The notes below the pieces were generated by a model that saw only the letters and a list, made by a program, of their open reading frames with translations, had not been told where the DNA came from and ran no database searches. The position numbers and the translations under genes are program-made. DNA of 8,913 nt from Patescibacteria group bacterium UBA1449. GTDB lineage: Bacteria > Patescibacteriota > Microgenomatia > UBA1400 > UBA1449. Every line of letters begins with the position of its first letter. The first letter of the stretch is position 1. The DNA lies in NCBI GenBank assembly GCA_002335355.1, contig DCTD01000063.1, positions 265 to 9,177 of the forward strand. Reading direction: 5' to 3'. Positions 1-6,541 of the stretch are shown piece by piece.

Positions 1-25
1 ATGCTGAAGAAAAAATTAGCCTGCT

Positions 26-1633
26 TTATCCCATTTCCAGGAATTTAACACCCGGGTTCTCCCGCTGGCAATAATCAAATTCCCACGTGGAAGAAAATAA
101 CAGTACCATACGTCCATGGCTGTCCCTGAATTGCCGGTCATGCCTCCTCAGATGAAACACCCTGTCGATAGCTTCTTTTTCACCCACAACCCATCGCGCA
201 CAGGAATAAGGAAGAATCTCTGTTCTGGCTTCAACTCCATATTCCTGCTCCAAACGGGAAAGCACAACATCAAACTGAAGCACACCCACAGCAGCCAGCA
301 CCGGTTCACGCCGTTGAACGTCCTCCGGGTAAAGAACTTGAATCGCGCCTTCCTCTTCCAGCTGATCTATGCCCTTGTTGAACTGCTTGTAGCGACTGAT
401 TTGCTTGTTATGTAAAACAGCAAAATGCTCAGGCGGAAATCTCGGTATTTCCGCATACCGAAGCTGCTTGCCGGTGGTAACTGTATCCCCTATAGCAAAC
501 AGACCAGGGCTGATAATACCAATTACATCCCCCGGGAAAGCTTCTTCAATTGGCTCCCGTTCCCGCGCAAATAGTCTGAAAGCGCGAGTCAGCTTGACTT
601 CTTTTGCCAGTCTGGGGTTAAACACCGGCATATCTTTGGTAAATTTTCCTCCGCACACCCGCATAAATGCCATCCTGTCCCGGTGGCGCGGATCAAGGTT
701 AGCCTGCACCTTAAATATAAAGCCGTAAAAATCCTGGCTGTTAGGGTCAATTACTCCACCCTCCACCTGCCTGACGGCTGGTGCGGGTGCCAGTTCCAAA
801 ACTGCATTTAAAAATGGTTCGACCCCAAAATTGTTGAGTGCGCTGCCAAAAAATACCGGGGTAAGCTTTCCAGCAAGATAGCTTTCCCGGTTAAAAACAT
901 TACCCACGCCTTTAAGCAGTTCCACTTCTCCGGATAACTTGCTACAGGCAGTTTCCCCAATTATCTTTTCCAATTCAGGATCATCAATTCCAGTTACGGT
1001 AACCGGAGCTCTGAACATGTTGTGGGCAGTACGTTCGTAGAGTTGAACCTGGTGGTTTCCAAAGTCATATACACCCTTAAAATCAATATCTTCGCCGATT
1101 GGCCAGTTCATAGGGGCTGCTGTTATGCCCAGCATTCTTTCTATTTCATCCAGCAGCTCAAGCGGATCACGGCCAGGATGATCCATTTTGTTAATAAAAG
1201 TGATGATTGGCATGTTTTGCATCCGGCAGACTTTAAAAAGTTTTTCCGTCTGTGGCTCAATGCCTTTGGCACAATCCAGAACCATCACCGCGCTGTCAAC
1301 CGCTATAAGTGTACGGTAGGTATCTTCGCTAAAGTCCTGGTGGCCGGGTGTATCTAACAGGTTTATACGAAAACCCCGATAATCCATCTCAAGCGCTGTT
1401 GCAGAAATTGAAATCCCGCGCTGCTGCTCCATTGCCATCCAATCCGAAGCGGTAGCACTGGTACCGCTGCCGCTTCTTACCGCACCGGCAAGATGCAACG
1501 CCCCGGAATACAGAAGCAACTTTTCGGTAAGCGTGGTTTTTCCGGCATCCGGGTGAGATATGATGGCGAAAGTACGCCTGCGGCTAACTTCTTTTTCTGT
1601 ACCATCTAATTTGTTTATGTTATTCTCAGACAC
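26..1633 (-). CDS. prfC: Peptide chain release factor 3 (translational GTPase RF3)
   Basis: RF3 is a cytoplasmic GTPase that recycles RF1/RF2 from the ribosome after peptide release. The 535-residue product is close to the usual family length. Visible GTPase motifs are the P-loop SHPDAGKT (residues 26-33), the switch I segment QRGIS (71-75), DTPGH (94-98) and NKMD (148-151). The N-terminal AIISHPDAGKTTLTEKLL and the SDWMAMEQQRGIS segment are typical of RF3 rather than EF-G or LepA. The C-terminal part (about 390-535) has the RF3-type segment ending in VGVLQFDVV. The start is GTG at 1633, supported by a GAAGG Shine-Dalgarno (1643-1647) nine bases upstream; the stop is TAA. It lies 73 bp downstream of the surface-protein gene on the same strand with no convincing terminator between them, so co-transcription is possible. 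No lesions were seen. Confidence 0.96.
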   Translation of the reverse strand: MSENNINKLDGTEKEVSRRRTFAIISHPDAGKTTLTEKLLLYSGALHLAGAVRSGSGTSATASDWMAMEQQRGISISATALEMDYRGFRINLLDTPGHQDFSEDTYRTLIAVDSAVMVLDCAKGIEPQTEKLFKVCRMQNMPIITFINKMDHPGRDPLELLDEIERMLGITAAPMNWPIGEDIDFKGVYDFGNHQVQLYERTAHNMFRAPVTVTGIDDPELEKIIGETACSKLSGEVELLKGVGNVFNRESYLAGKLTPVFFGSALNNFGVEPFLNAVLELAPAPAVRQVEGGVIDPNSQDFYGFIFKVQANLDPRHRDRMAFMRVCGGKFTKDMPVFNPRLAKEVKLTRAFRLFAREREPIEEAFPGDVIGIISPGLFAIGDTVTTGKQLRYAEIPRFPPEHFAVLHNKQISRYKQFNKGIDQLEEEGAIQVLYPEDVQRREPVLAAVGVLQFDVVLSRLEQEYGVEARTEILPYSCARWVVGEKEAIDRVFHLRRHDRQFRDSHGRMVLLFSSTWEFDYCQRENPGVKFLEMG

Positions 1634-1706
1634 AAAAATATACCTTCAAAATAATAATTAATACTTGGGAGGATCTACCTTCTAACAAAAGAAGCAAACA
1701 ACCAGT

Positions 1707-3386
1707 TTAATAGCGGATCTTATCTATCAAGATTACGATACCCGCAGAAGCCATGACGGCTCCACCTAAAATCATGCCGATCATTGCCCAGTTTGGGGCA
1801 CCTTGATGTGCACCTGAAGGAGGATTAACAGGCTCAATAGTTTGGGTCACAGTTACTGGCGGTTGCTCAACTATCTCAGTATTTGTGATTGTTATTGGTG
1901 GTTGGGTTAAAGTGACTGTTGGACTGACCGCAGTTGTGGTTATTACCGCGGTTGTGGTGTAAGTAACTTCGTTTGTTTCAGTAACCGTTACCGGGGGCTG
2001 AGTTCGCGTAACAGTAAGAGGAGGCGAAGTAACACCTACAGTGGTGGTAATTGGCGGAACGGTTACTGTTACCGTTACGGTTGGATCTGGAGTCTCGGTA
2101 GGATCGCCCGGGTTAGAAGACTCCGGTACGGTATGAAAGTTTTGCAGTTGGCACCAGGGACTGCAAGCCTCATCCTCCGCAACTGCCCGGACCCTCCAGT
2201 AATAATAGGTATCATAGATAAGCTCAGAGCCGTTATGGGTATAGGTGGTCTCAGTAAGATTAATATCTACAATAATATCCGATTCAAACCCTGGATCTGT
2301 ACTCAGCTGAAAATCATAACTCTCAGCAACAACAACGGGAGACCAGGCGAAGGTTGGATTAACCGGCACATCCTGCCGGCCTTTGGAGGGTTCCAGTGGA
2401 TTAGGAGCAATCAATGGATCTATTACTTCGTAATTTGCGGTGGCGCTTATTATATCCGGCTGGATTGCATCTTCGGCTTTGATTACATAGCTTCCATATT
2501 CAGTATCAGCAGGGATTTCTATCTCTTCCATAAAACTACCGCTGGTAACTTGAACCCGGACGATAAGAGCATTATTAAAGGAAATATCTGTATTCTGTGA
2601 AAAGCCGGTACCGTGGACGATAATACGAGTGCTTGGTCCTCCAAAGGTAGGGGAAAGGGTTATTTTTGGCAAAACAGTAAATGTTTTTACAACTTCTATG
2701 CGAGAAGACGCACCAACAATCTTTACTTCTTTCTCACCGTAACTGGCAGCAGGAACAGGAACCACCACATTGAAGGTACCAGAGCTTGCTGCTTTGGGCT
2801 CACCATCTAAATATTCTTCGGTGATATCTTCACCATCAAATAGAATCTGGATGCTCTCACCCGGCGAAAAGCCTTCCCCCGTAATCTCAAGCTCCTGGCC
2901 AACATGGCCTTCAGTTGGGGTAAAAAGCACATCAGAAAAGCCAGTTAGTTCAAACGGTTCACCCTTTAGCAGCACGTATTTATTTATTGTGCCATTATGC
3001 TTGGCAAGGTAAAAGTAATAAGTCCCGTCCTCATCTACCGCCTTGTTGTTAAAATAAGAAGGAATAATGATTGTCTGGGCAAAACAGTTATCAACGATAT
3101 CGGCATATACTTGGAAAAAGCAATAACTCGTCAACTCATCTTCCACGTATTTTACAACACCACTGAGGTCCACTTGCTTATCTGTAAAATAAATCCGAAA
3201 CATTGGATTCTGCCCCAGGTACAAATCGCTCCCATAAATAGTAACAGCATCGCCAATCTGCCCGGAAGAGGGGTCGACCGTTAAACCCACGTTCGAATCG
3301 GCTGCCAGTGCCGGTACCGGGGCTGATGTTATCAAAAAAACCAGCGCAAGTAGCGCCGTGAACACTTTATAAGCTTTAAAGAGCAA
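1707..3386 (-). CDS. Exported, membrane-anchored surface protein with IPT/TIG-like and fibronectin III-like domains and a Thr/Val/Pro stalk
   Basis: This 559-residue protein probably sits outside the cytoplasmic membrane; its ligand cannot be told from the sequence. Residues 1-29 form a signal peptide (basic start, hydrophobic run, ALA cleavage-like site). Three IPT/TIG-like beta-sandwich segments follow, at about 34-150, 152-240 and 241-322. Each opens with a pattern like L-x-P-x-x-G-x-x-G-x-x-x-x-I-x-G. Residues 325-420 resemble a fibronectin III fold (NPTFAWSP, then YYYWRVRAV). A low-complexity stalk (about 430-520) leads to one membrane helix (533-554) with a very short tail, IDKIRY. The start is TTG at 3386, chosen because GGAGGGG (3392-3398) lies five bases upstream and the signal peptide begins there. 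The architecture is common in Dehalococcoidia-like genomes, from general knowledge. Possible roles are an adhesin, a cell-envelope scaffold or an S-layer-associated protein. Confidence 0.85.
   Translation of the reverse strand: MLFKAYKVFTALLALVFLITSAPVPALAADSNVGLTVDPSSGQIGDAVTIYGSDLYLGQNPMFRIYFTDKQVDLSGVVKYVEDELTSYCFFQVYADIVDNCFAQTIIIPSYFNNKAVDEDGTYYFYLAKHNGTINKYVLLKGEPFELTGFSDVLFTPTEGHVGQELEITGEGFSPGESIQILFDGEDITEEYLDGEPKAASSGTFNVVVPVPAASYGEKEVKIVGASSRIEVVKTFTVLPKITLSPTFGGPSTRIIVHGTGFSQNTDISFNNALIVRVQVTSGSFMEEIEIPADTEYGSYVIKAEDAIQPDIISATANYEVIDPLIAPNPLEPSKGRQDVPVNPTFAWSPVVVAESYDFQLSTDPGFESDIIVDINLTETTYTHNGSELIYDTYYYWRVRAVAEDEACSPWCQLQNFHTVPESSNPGDPTETPDPTVTVTVTVPPITTTVGVTSPPLTVTRTQPPVTVTETNEVTYTTTAVITTTAVSPTVTLTQPPITITNTEIVEQPPVTVTQTIEPVNPPSGAHQGAPNWAMIGMILGGAVMASAGIVILIDKIRY
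1827..2084 (-). repeat. Low-complexity repeat encoding the Thr/Val/Pro stalk
   Basis: Imperfect repeats within the surface-protein gene encode a nine-residue unit of the form (Q/S)PP(V/I/L)T(V/I)T-x-T. Clear copies are at residues 454-462, 463-471, 495-503 and 508-516, with related TVTVTV and ITTTAV stretches between. The segment would form an extended, probably O-glycosylatable spacer lifting the folded domains off the membrane. Copy number is likely to vary between strains by slippage. Confidence 0.75.
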
Positions 3387-3391
3387 CCTTA

Positions 3392-3398
3392 CCCCTCC
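3392..3398 (-). promoter_or_regulatory. Strong Shine-Dalgarno that fixes the TTG start of the surface-protein gene
   Basis: Read on the minus strand, GGAGGGG is followed by TAAGG and then TTG at 3386-3384. The five-base spacing and good match to the anti-Shine-Dalgarno sequence justify the rare TTG start, and no ATG is available close by in frame. Confidence 0.75.
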
Positions 3399-3408
3399 AA
3401 TATAAATA

Positions 3409-3450
3409 AGATACCTGGGTAGGCTTCAACCAAAAATCCCCAAGGTATCT
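3409..3450 (-). other. Inverted repeat (hairpin) in the leader of the surface-protein gene
   Basis: The arms AGATACCT (3409-3416) and AGGTATCT (3443-3450) are perfectly complementary over 8 bp. Pairing can extend by GGG/CCC past a small bulge, leaving a loop of roughly 20 bases. On the minus-strand transcript the structure ends shortly before the ribosome binding site. With the promoter proposed at 3455-3484, transcription would begin at or just inside the 5' arm, so it could be a 5' stabilising stem-loop or an operator. It matches no riboswitch consensus that I recognise. Confidence 0.5.
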
Positions 3451-3454
3451 CAAG

Positions 3455-3484
3455 AATATATTCTATATTTATGTTTACTTTCAA
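3455..3484 (-). promoter_or_regulatory. Candidate sigma-70-type promoter for the surface-protein gene
   Basis: On the minus strand, TTGAAA (3484-3479, one mismatch to TTGACA) is separated by 18 bases from TATATT (3460-3455, one mismatch to TATAAT). The -10 overlaps a perfect 12-bp palindrome, AGAATATATTCT (3453-3464), which could be an operator or simply A+T-rich coincidence. The region is A+T rich, so chance matches are possible. Confidence 0.4.
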
Positions 3485-3535
3485 ATTAAAAGGCTCAATT
3501 GGCAACTTTTAAACCACACATAACTATTTTACCAA

Positions 3536-3766
3536 CTAATTATCTATTATTGTAACCTGTAATACCATATAATCCAAAGTCCAGCCTGGCGCAGGGCTTT
3601 CCCTATAGGCTGTGTCTTCCTGGATGAGCACGTTAGTGCAAAGAATGATCTTCCCCGTAATAGTGCTCGTTGTAACATAGCAGTGTTTTCGTATGTTGAC
3701 CTTTCCCCCGAAAACAGTAGCACCCTGACTTAGAGTCCTACGGTATATTAAAAAACCGAGGAGGAC
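3536..3766 (-). pseudogene. Coding-like C-terminal fragment without a start, probably a gene remnant cut by an insertion
   Basis: The minus-strand frame is open from 3766 to a TAG at 3538-3536, about 76 codons, with no usable start codon early in the frame. The part downstream of 3700 (about 54 residues) reads like real protein, with segments such as GKIILCTNVLIQ, PAPGWTLDYM and VLQVTIIDN at the end. The part upstream of 3700 overlaps the putative IS3-like end and is probably element sequence read in the wrong strand. I do not recognise the family. The simplest reading is the tail of a gene whose 5' part was lost when the element inserted at about 3694-3700; a chance open frame remains possible. 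Confidence 0.3.
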
Positions 3767-3816
3767 TCATGAAAGCAGGACAATACACCGAAGAACAGAT
3801 CATCAACAAGCTCAGG
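3694..3816 (+). mobile_element. IS3-like insertion sequence remnant: left end plus the first codons of orfA
   Basis: A left-end-like sequence, TGACCTTTCCCCCG (from 3697), is followed after about 60 bases by a GAGGAGG ribosome binding site and an ATG at 3769. The first 16 codons read MKAGQYTEEQIINKLR, the typical opening of an IS3-family OrfA (an HTH_Tnp_1-type protein, usually beginning with a basic residue, then FTEEQI and a run like LR). After codon 16 (position 3816) similarity ends abruptly and the frame stops at 3874-3876. The element is therefore truncated and cannot transpose. Nothing recognisable fills 3817-4015. The exact outer boundary (3694, 3696 or 3697) is uncertain because no target duplication or right end is visible. 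Confidence 0.6.
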
Positions 3817-4015
3817 TATTGCTGCATTACCGTGCCTGAGAGTGGGGAGACAAGGTGCTTTAGTAAACGACTTTAATATAACAGGTTCACTGTTCACATA
3901 GTCCTTTTCAATTGTATGACTTAGTTTCTTCATTAGAAGCATTTATAAGAATAGTTTTCTCGATAGTGATATGGATAATCTCCACTTGATCCCATAGAGG
4001 TTACGACTAAATGAA

Positions 4016-4747
4016 TTATTGGTCACTAGATAATCGGCTCAGTTCCTTTTTATAATAAAAAAATGACCTCATTTCCAATTTCCTCAGTCCCCTTGACTTG
4101 AGGTTTTCGAGGATTTGGTTGGCAATTTTGTTCTGTGTTTTTGCTTCAGCGAGGACTGTTACTGCTGTTTTTATGATAGTATCGATTGAAATATCTCGTT
4201 CAAATTCTTCGTATTCTGAGTGTAGACCGTTTTGTCTGATATAAGAACTATGCTTTCCTCTTGCTTCTGTAGAGTAATGGGCGATATCAAAATGGCACTT
4301 CAAGTCAGTATTTTTCAACGTATCACGTACTATTCCACCAATAGCTATTCGTTTGGTCGTTTCTTTTGAAACAAAAACTAACTCATCTATTAACAAATTG
4401 TGCCATCTTTTGTATCTTGCCTTTTTATCTTTCTTAGCTTCTTTTACAAGCATAGCCCCTTTTGAGAGGTCGGTTAAATAGTAGGTTTCTCCGCTAGAGA
4501 GAAAATACTCTCTGATACAATGATGGACTATAAAATCAACGGTTGAAGACGCGATATTTTTGAAACCCTGGCTCACTTTCAGTTGGGCTTCGGCATTATT
4601 CTTAGCCCAATTACCCAAGGAAGGTTCCATGGCGATAAATACATAATCAACAGGTTTATCAGGCCATATGTTGGGTACATATACGCTCCCTTCTTTTCCG
4701 GCTTCATTTCTAAATAGTTGCTCCAGATGCACGTATTTCGTTTCCAT
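4016..4747 (-). CDS. Hypothetical protein with motifs resembling the uracil-DNA glycosylase superfamily
   Basis: The product is 243 residues with no signal peptide or membrane segment, so it is probably cytoplasmic. A UDG-like pattern can be followed: a hydrophobic strand ending in AMEPS (39-43) at the place of motif 1 (GxxPG); YYLTDLSKG (89-97), like the ITNxxK strand; IAIGG (134-138), like the xALG strand; and AHYS (156-159), at the place of motif 2 (HPS). Motif 1 has Glu where Mug/SMUG have Asn and family 1 has Asp, and motif 2 has Tyr for Pro, so ordinary uracil excision is doubtful. The C-terminal 60 residues are basic and helical-looking. The start is ATG with AGGAG (4754-4758) six bases upstream. 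It is divergent from the EVE-UDG fusion gene and A+T-rich like it. The fold assignment is an inference from motif order; the function is unknown. Confidence 0.8.
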   Translation of the reverse strand: METKYVHLEQLFRNEAGKEGSVYVPNIWPDKPVDYVFIAMEPSLGNWAKNNAEAQLKVSQGFKNIASSTVDFIVHHCIREYFLSSGETYYLTDLSKGAMLVKEAKKDKKARYKRWHNLLIDELVFVSKETTKRIAIGGIVRDTLKNTDLKCHFDIAHYSTEARGKHSSYIRQNGLHSEYEEFERDISIDTIIKTAVTVLAEAKTQNKIANQILENLKSRGLRKLEMRSFFYYKKELSRLSSDQ

Positions 4748-4766
4748 TGTTGACTCCTATACCATA

Positions 4767-4791
4767 TATGAAGTTTATTTTATGAAGTTTA
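4767..4791 (-). promoter_or_regulatory. Tandem 11-bp direct repeat just upstream of the UDG-like gene, possible operator
   Basis: TATGAAGTTTA occurs twice, at 4767-4777 and 4781-4791, with a 14-bp period and a 3-bp spacer. It lies 20 bp upstream of the ATG at 4747, where the core promoter or 5' leader of the minus-strand gene should be. A TAAAAT-like -10 falls between the two copies on the minus strand, but no good -35 accompanies it. Binding of a regulator to the repeat is a guess. Confidence 0.35.
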
Positions 4792-4814
4792 GCCGTCTAG
4801 CTGTAGTAAAACAC

Positions 4815-4978
4815 TGACCTGTCCCCTATAAAGGTATCCACCTGTCGTGTTAAACTTTTTGAATAACGTTCATCATCGAAATACATAACTGACCCTTCTG
4901 ATTCCCGAATCCTTCTAGCTGGAGTGTAGCCCCATATGTGGACTTATGCCAACGAAAGGTTATCTGGGTGTTATAGTA
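4815..4978 (-). mobile_element. Possible decayed transposase C-terminus and IS end
   Basis: TGACCTGTCCCC (4815-4826) closely matches the IS3-like end at 3697 (TGACCTTTCCCC). On the minus strand, a frame carrying YYNTQ (from 4978), then RWHKSTYGAT, ends at a TAA (4852-4850), 24 bp short of that end. IS3/IS481 transposases carry YN...RPHxxLGYxTP close to their C-terminus, so both spacing and order fit an eroded right end of a leftward element. The match is weak, the frame has a stop shortly upstream (5021-5023), and this may be chance. The gap from 4748 to 5167 otherwise holds only the promoter signals listed. Confidence 0.25.
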
Positions 4979-5107
4979 TACCTGAACTATACAAAATAGG
5001 AGAATCTGTGATGTCTTGGTTTACAAAAGCGTTCTTTTTGGAAACCTACCTCTGAAGTAATTTTTATCATATTTTTCAAAAACCACGCCTAGAACGTCAC
5101 TACCATA

Positions 5108-5116
5108 TGCTATAAT
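5108..5116 (+). promoter_or_regulatory. Extended -10 promoter of the EVE-UDG fusion gene
   Basis: TGCTATAAT is a perfect extended -10 element (TGnTATAAT). The -35 region has no good TTGACA match, which is usual for extended -10 promoters. Transcription would begin near 5123, giving a leader of about 45 bases that ends in the AGGTGG ribosome binding site (5155-5160). Confidence 0.55.
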
Positions 5117-5167
5117 GACTGAAACAATCCGGGGATTAAGGAAGAGTACAGGAAAGGTGGATAAAAC

Positions 5168-6541
5168 ATGGCTCCTAATTTTTGGTGGGTGAACCAAGGG
5201 CAAAGATACGAACTAGAAAAAAATTTTCTTTCGGCACCAAAACAAGACAAACGGGGGTATAAGCTAAAGCATTATACTGCCGTAAAATATGTAAAAATCG
5301 GAGATATCATATTTCACTACGTTAAAGGTAAAATCCAGGTAGTTTCGATTGCCACAAGCGAGCCTTACGATTATACAGACCACAATGAATCAGTTTCCCT
5401 AAAAAAGGAAAAGCGAAGAGTTGACTTGAAATCAACTAAAATTGATCCGATCCCGATAAAAAGGATAAAACCTTACTTACGAGAAATTAACGAAACGATA
5501 GAAGATAATACTCCCCTGAATAAAAAGGGCGGTGGAAAACAAGGTTATTTATTCAACTTTTCTTTGCCGGCTGCTCAAAAGATACGGGAAATTTATAATA
5601 AGCCTTTTCCGGAAGAGATTGAGAATATTTTCAAATCCACGCCCCTCGAGTCAGTAACTGATGATTATAAAAACATGGATCATGACAAAACAATTCATCT
5701 TATACAAAAAAAGGAAGTGAAAAATATAATAGAAATCAATGATGAAATAATCAAGCTATGGGAAGACAAAGAAGATGTTATCCCCAAGACTTATGACAAG
5801 AAATATGAGGATGAATTATCGATAAAAGGCAAATTATTATACCCTTACATTTATCCTGAAAATATTGAGAGAGATAAAACGATGCTTTTTGTCGGTGTCA
5901 ACCCATCATTTGTACCTAAAGATAATATGAAAGTGTTCACTAAATACAAAGGTTTTATACAAGAAAAATTACCTAATATCAAAGATGAAGACTTATCTCC
6001 TTTTATCTTATACGACTGGGAAAAACGTGATAGCAGTACCCGAAAAAAAGTGTTAGTGACTGAAGAAATCATGCGACAGCATTATACATATTTCAAAGTA
6101 TTCAATGTAATAGCAGATGAGAATAGCCTAAAACCTGTCCACATAGATATGTTTTCAATACGTATAACAAACCAAAAAGAGATAGAAACAGAACTATTTA
6201 AAAAAGCTAAGAAAAATGAAGAACTAAAAGCATTCGTCGATAAAGAGTATGAAATATTTTTGGATGTTATAAAATATATCAACCCTAAGGCGATTATTAT
6301 TATCAACGCGTTTCTTTCTAAGTATTTCGAGGTAAAAAAGGATGATAAATACACTCATGGTGAATTTTGGGAAATATTCCAAACACAATGGGAAGAAAAC
6401 CTCGGTTACCATACTGTGAAAATCAATAACAAAAGAATTCCAATGTTTTTAACATCAATGCTATCAGGGCAACGAGCACTCGATGTGGGGTCACTTCGCA
6501 GATTGAGGTGGCAGATTAAAAACTCACTTAACCAACCATGA
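5168..6541 (+). CDS. EVE/PUA-like modified-base reader domain fused to a UDG-like domain (putative defence or DNA-modification sensing protein)
   Basis: The 457-residue product is very Lys/Glu rich with no signal peptide, so it is probably cytoplasmic and DNA-interacting. Residues 1-145 match the EVE/PUA-like pattern seen at the N-terminus of several restriction proteins: FWWVNQGQRYE (5-15), SAPKQDKRG (22-30), VKIGDIIFHYVKGKIQVVSI (42-61), and a closing YLFNFSLPAA. Residues 146-220 are a charged linker. Residues 221-450 look UDG-like: MLFVGVNPS (239-247) matches the GINPG/GMNPG motif 1 of Mug and SMUG, including the catalytic-type Asn245; INPKAIIIINAF (371-382) resembles the core strand; and MLSGQRALD (431-439) sits at the place of motif 2, with SGxR reminiscent of Mug NPSGLSR but no His. 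The start is ATG with AGGTGG seven bases upstream. It is divergent from the other UDG-like gene. EVE-type domains are known readers of modified bases. Target and activity are inferred; the C-terminal fold is the less certain part. Confidence 0.85.
   Translation: MAPNFWWVNQGQRYELEKNFLSAPKQDKRGYKLKHYTAVKYVKIGDIIFHYVKGKIQVVSIATSEPYDYTDHNESVSLKKEKRRVDLKSTKIDPIPIKRIKPYLREINETIEDNTPLNKKGGGKQGYLFNFSLPAAQKIREIYNKPFPEEIENIFKSTPLESVTDDYKNMDHDKTIHLIQKKEVKNIIEINDEIIKLWEDKEDVIPKTYDKKYEDELSIKGKLLYPYIYPENIERDKTMLFVGVNPSFVPKDNMKVFTKYKGFIQEKLPNIKDEDLSPFILYDWEKRDSSTRKKVLVTEEIMRQHYTYFKVFNVIADENSLKPVHIDMFSIRITNQKEIETELFKKAKKNEELKAFVDKEYEIFLDVIKYINPKAIIIINAFLSKYFEVKKDDKYTHGEFWEIFQTQWEENLGYHTVKINNKRIPMFLTSMLSGQRALDVGSLRRLRWQIKNSLNQP

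Noticed and set aside
1634..1706. Terminator between the surface-protein gene and prfC
   Set aside because: The only stem is a 5-bp A+T-rich one (CTTCT/AGAAG) with no following T run on the transcribed strand.
1827..2084. Repeat array resembling a CRISPR
   Set aside because: The repeats are imperfect, have no regular spacers, and encode the Thr/Val/Pro stalk in frame.
2133..2600. 155-codon open frame on the plus strand
   Set aside because: It is antisense to the surface-protein gene, whose domains, ribosome binding site and signal peptide are all clear; the composition looks like a shadow.
3400..3460. Riboswitch in the surface-protein leader
   Set aside because: There is only a single hairpin with a long loop; no conserved core of a known riboswitch class could be matched.
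3748..3942. 64-codon minus-strand frame
   Set aside because: It runs antisense through the IS3-like orfA start and across the truncation junction, so it joins unrelated sequence; no ribosome binding site was seen.
5021..5203. 60-codon minus-strand frame at the start of the fusion gene
   Set aside because: It overlaps the fusion gene's promoter, ribosome binding site and first codons, and lacks any recognisable motif.
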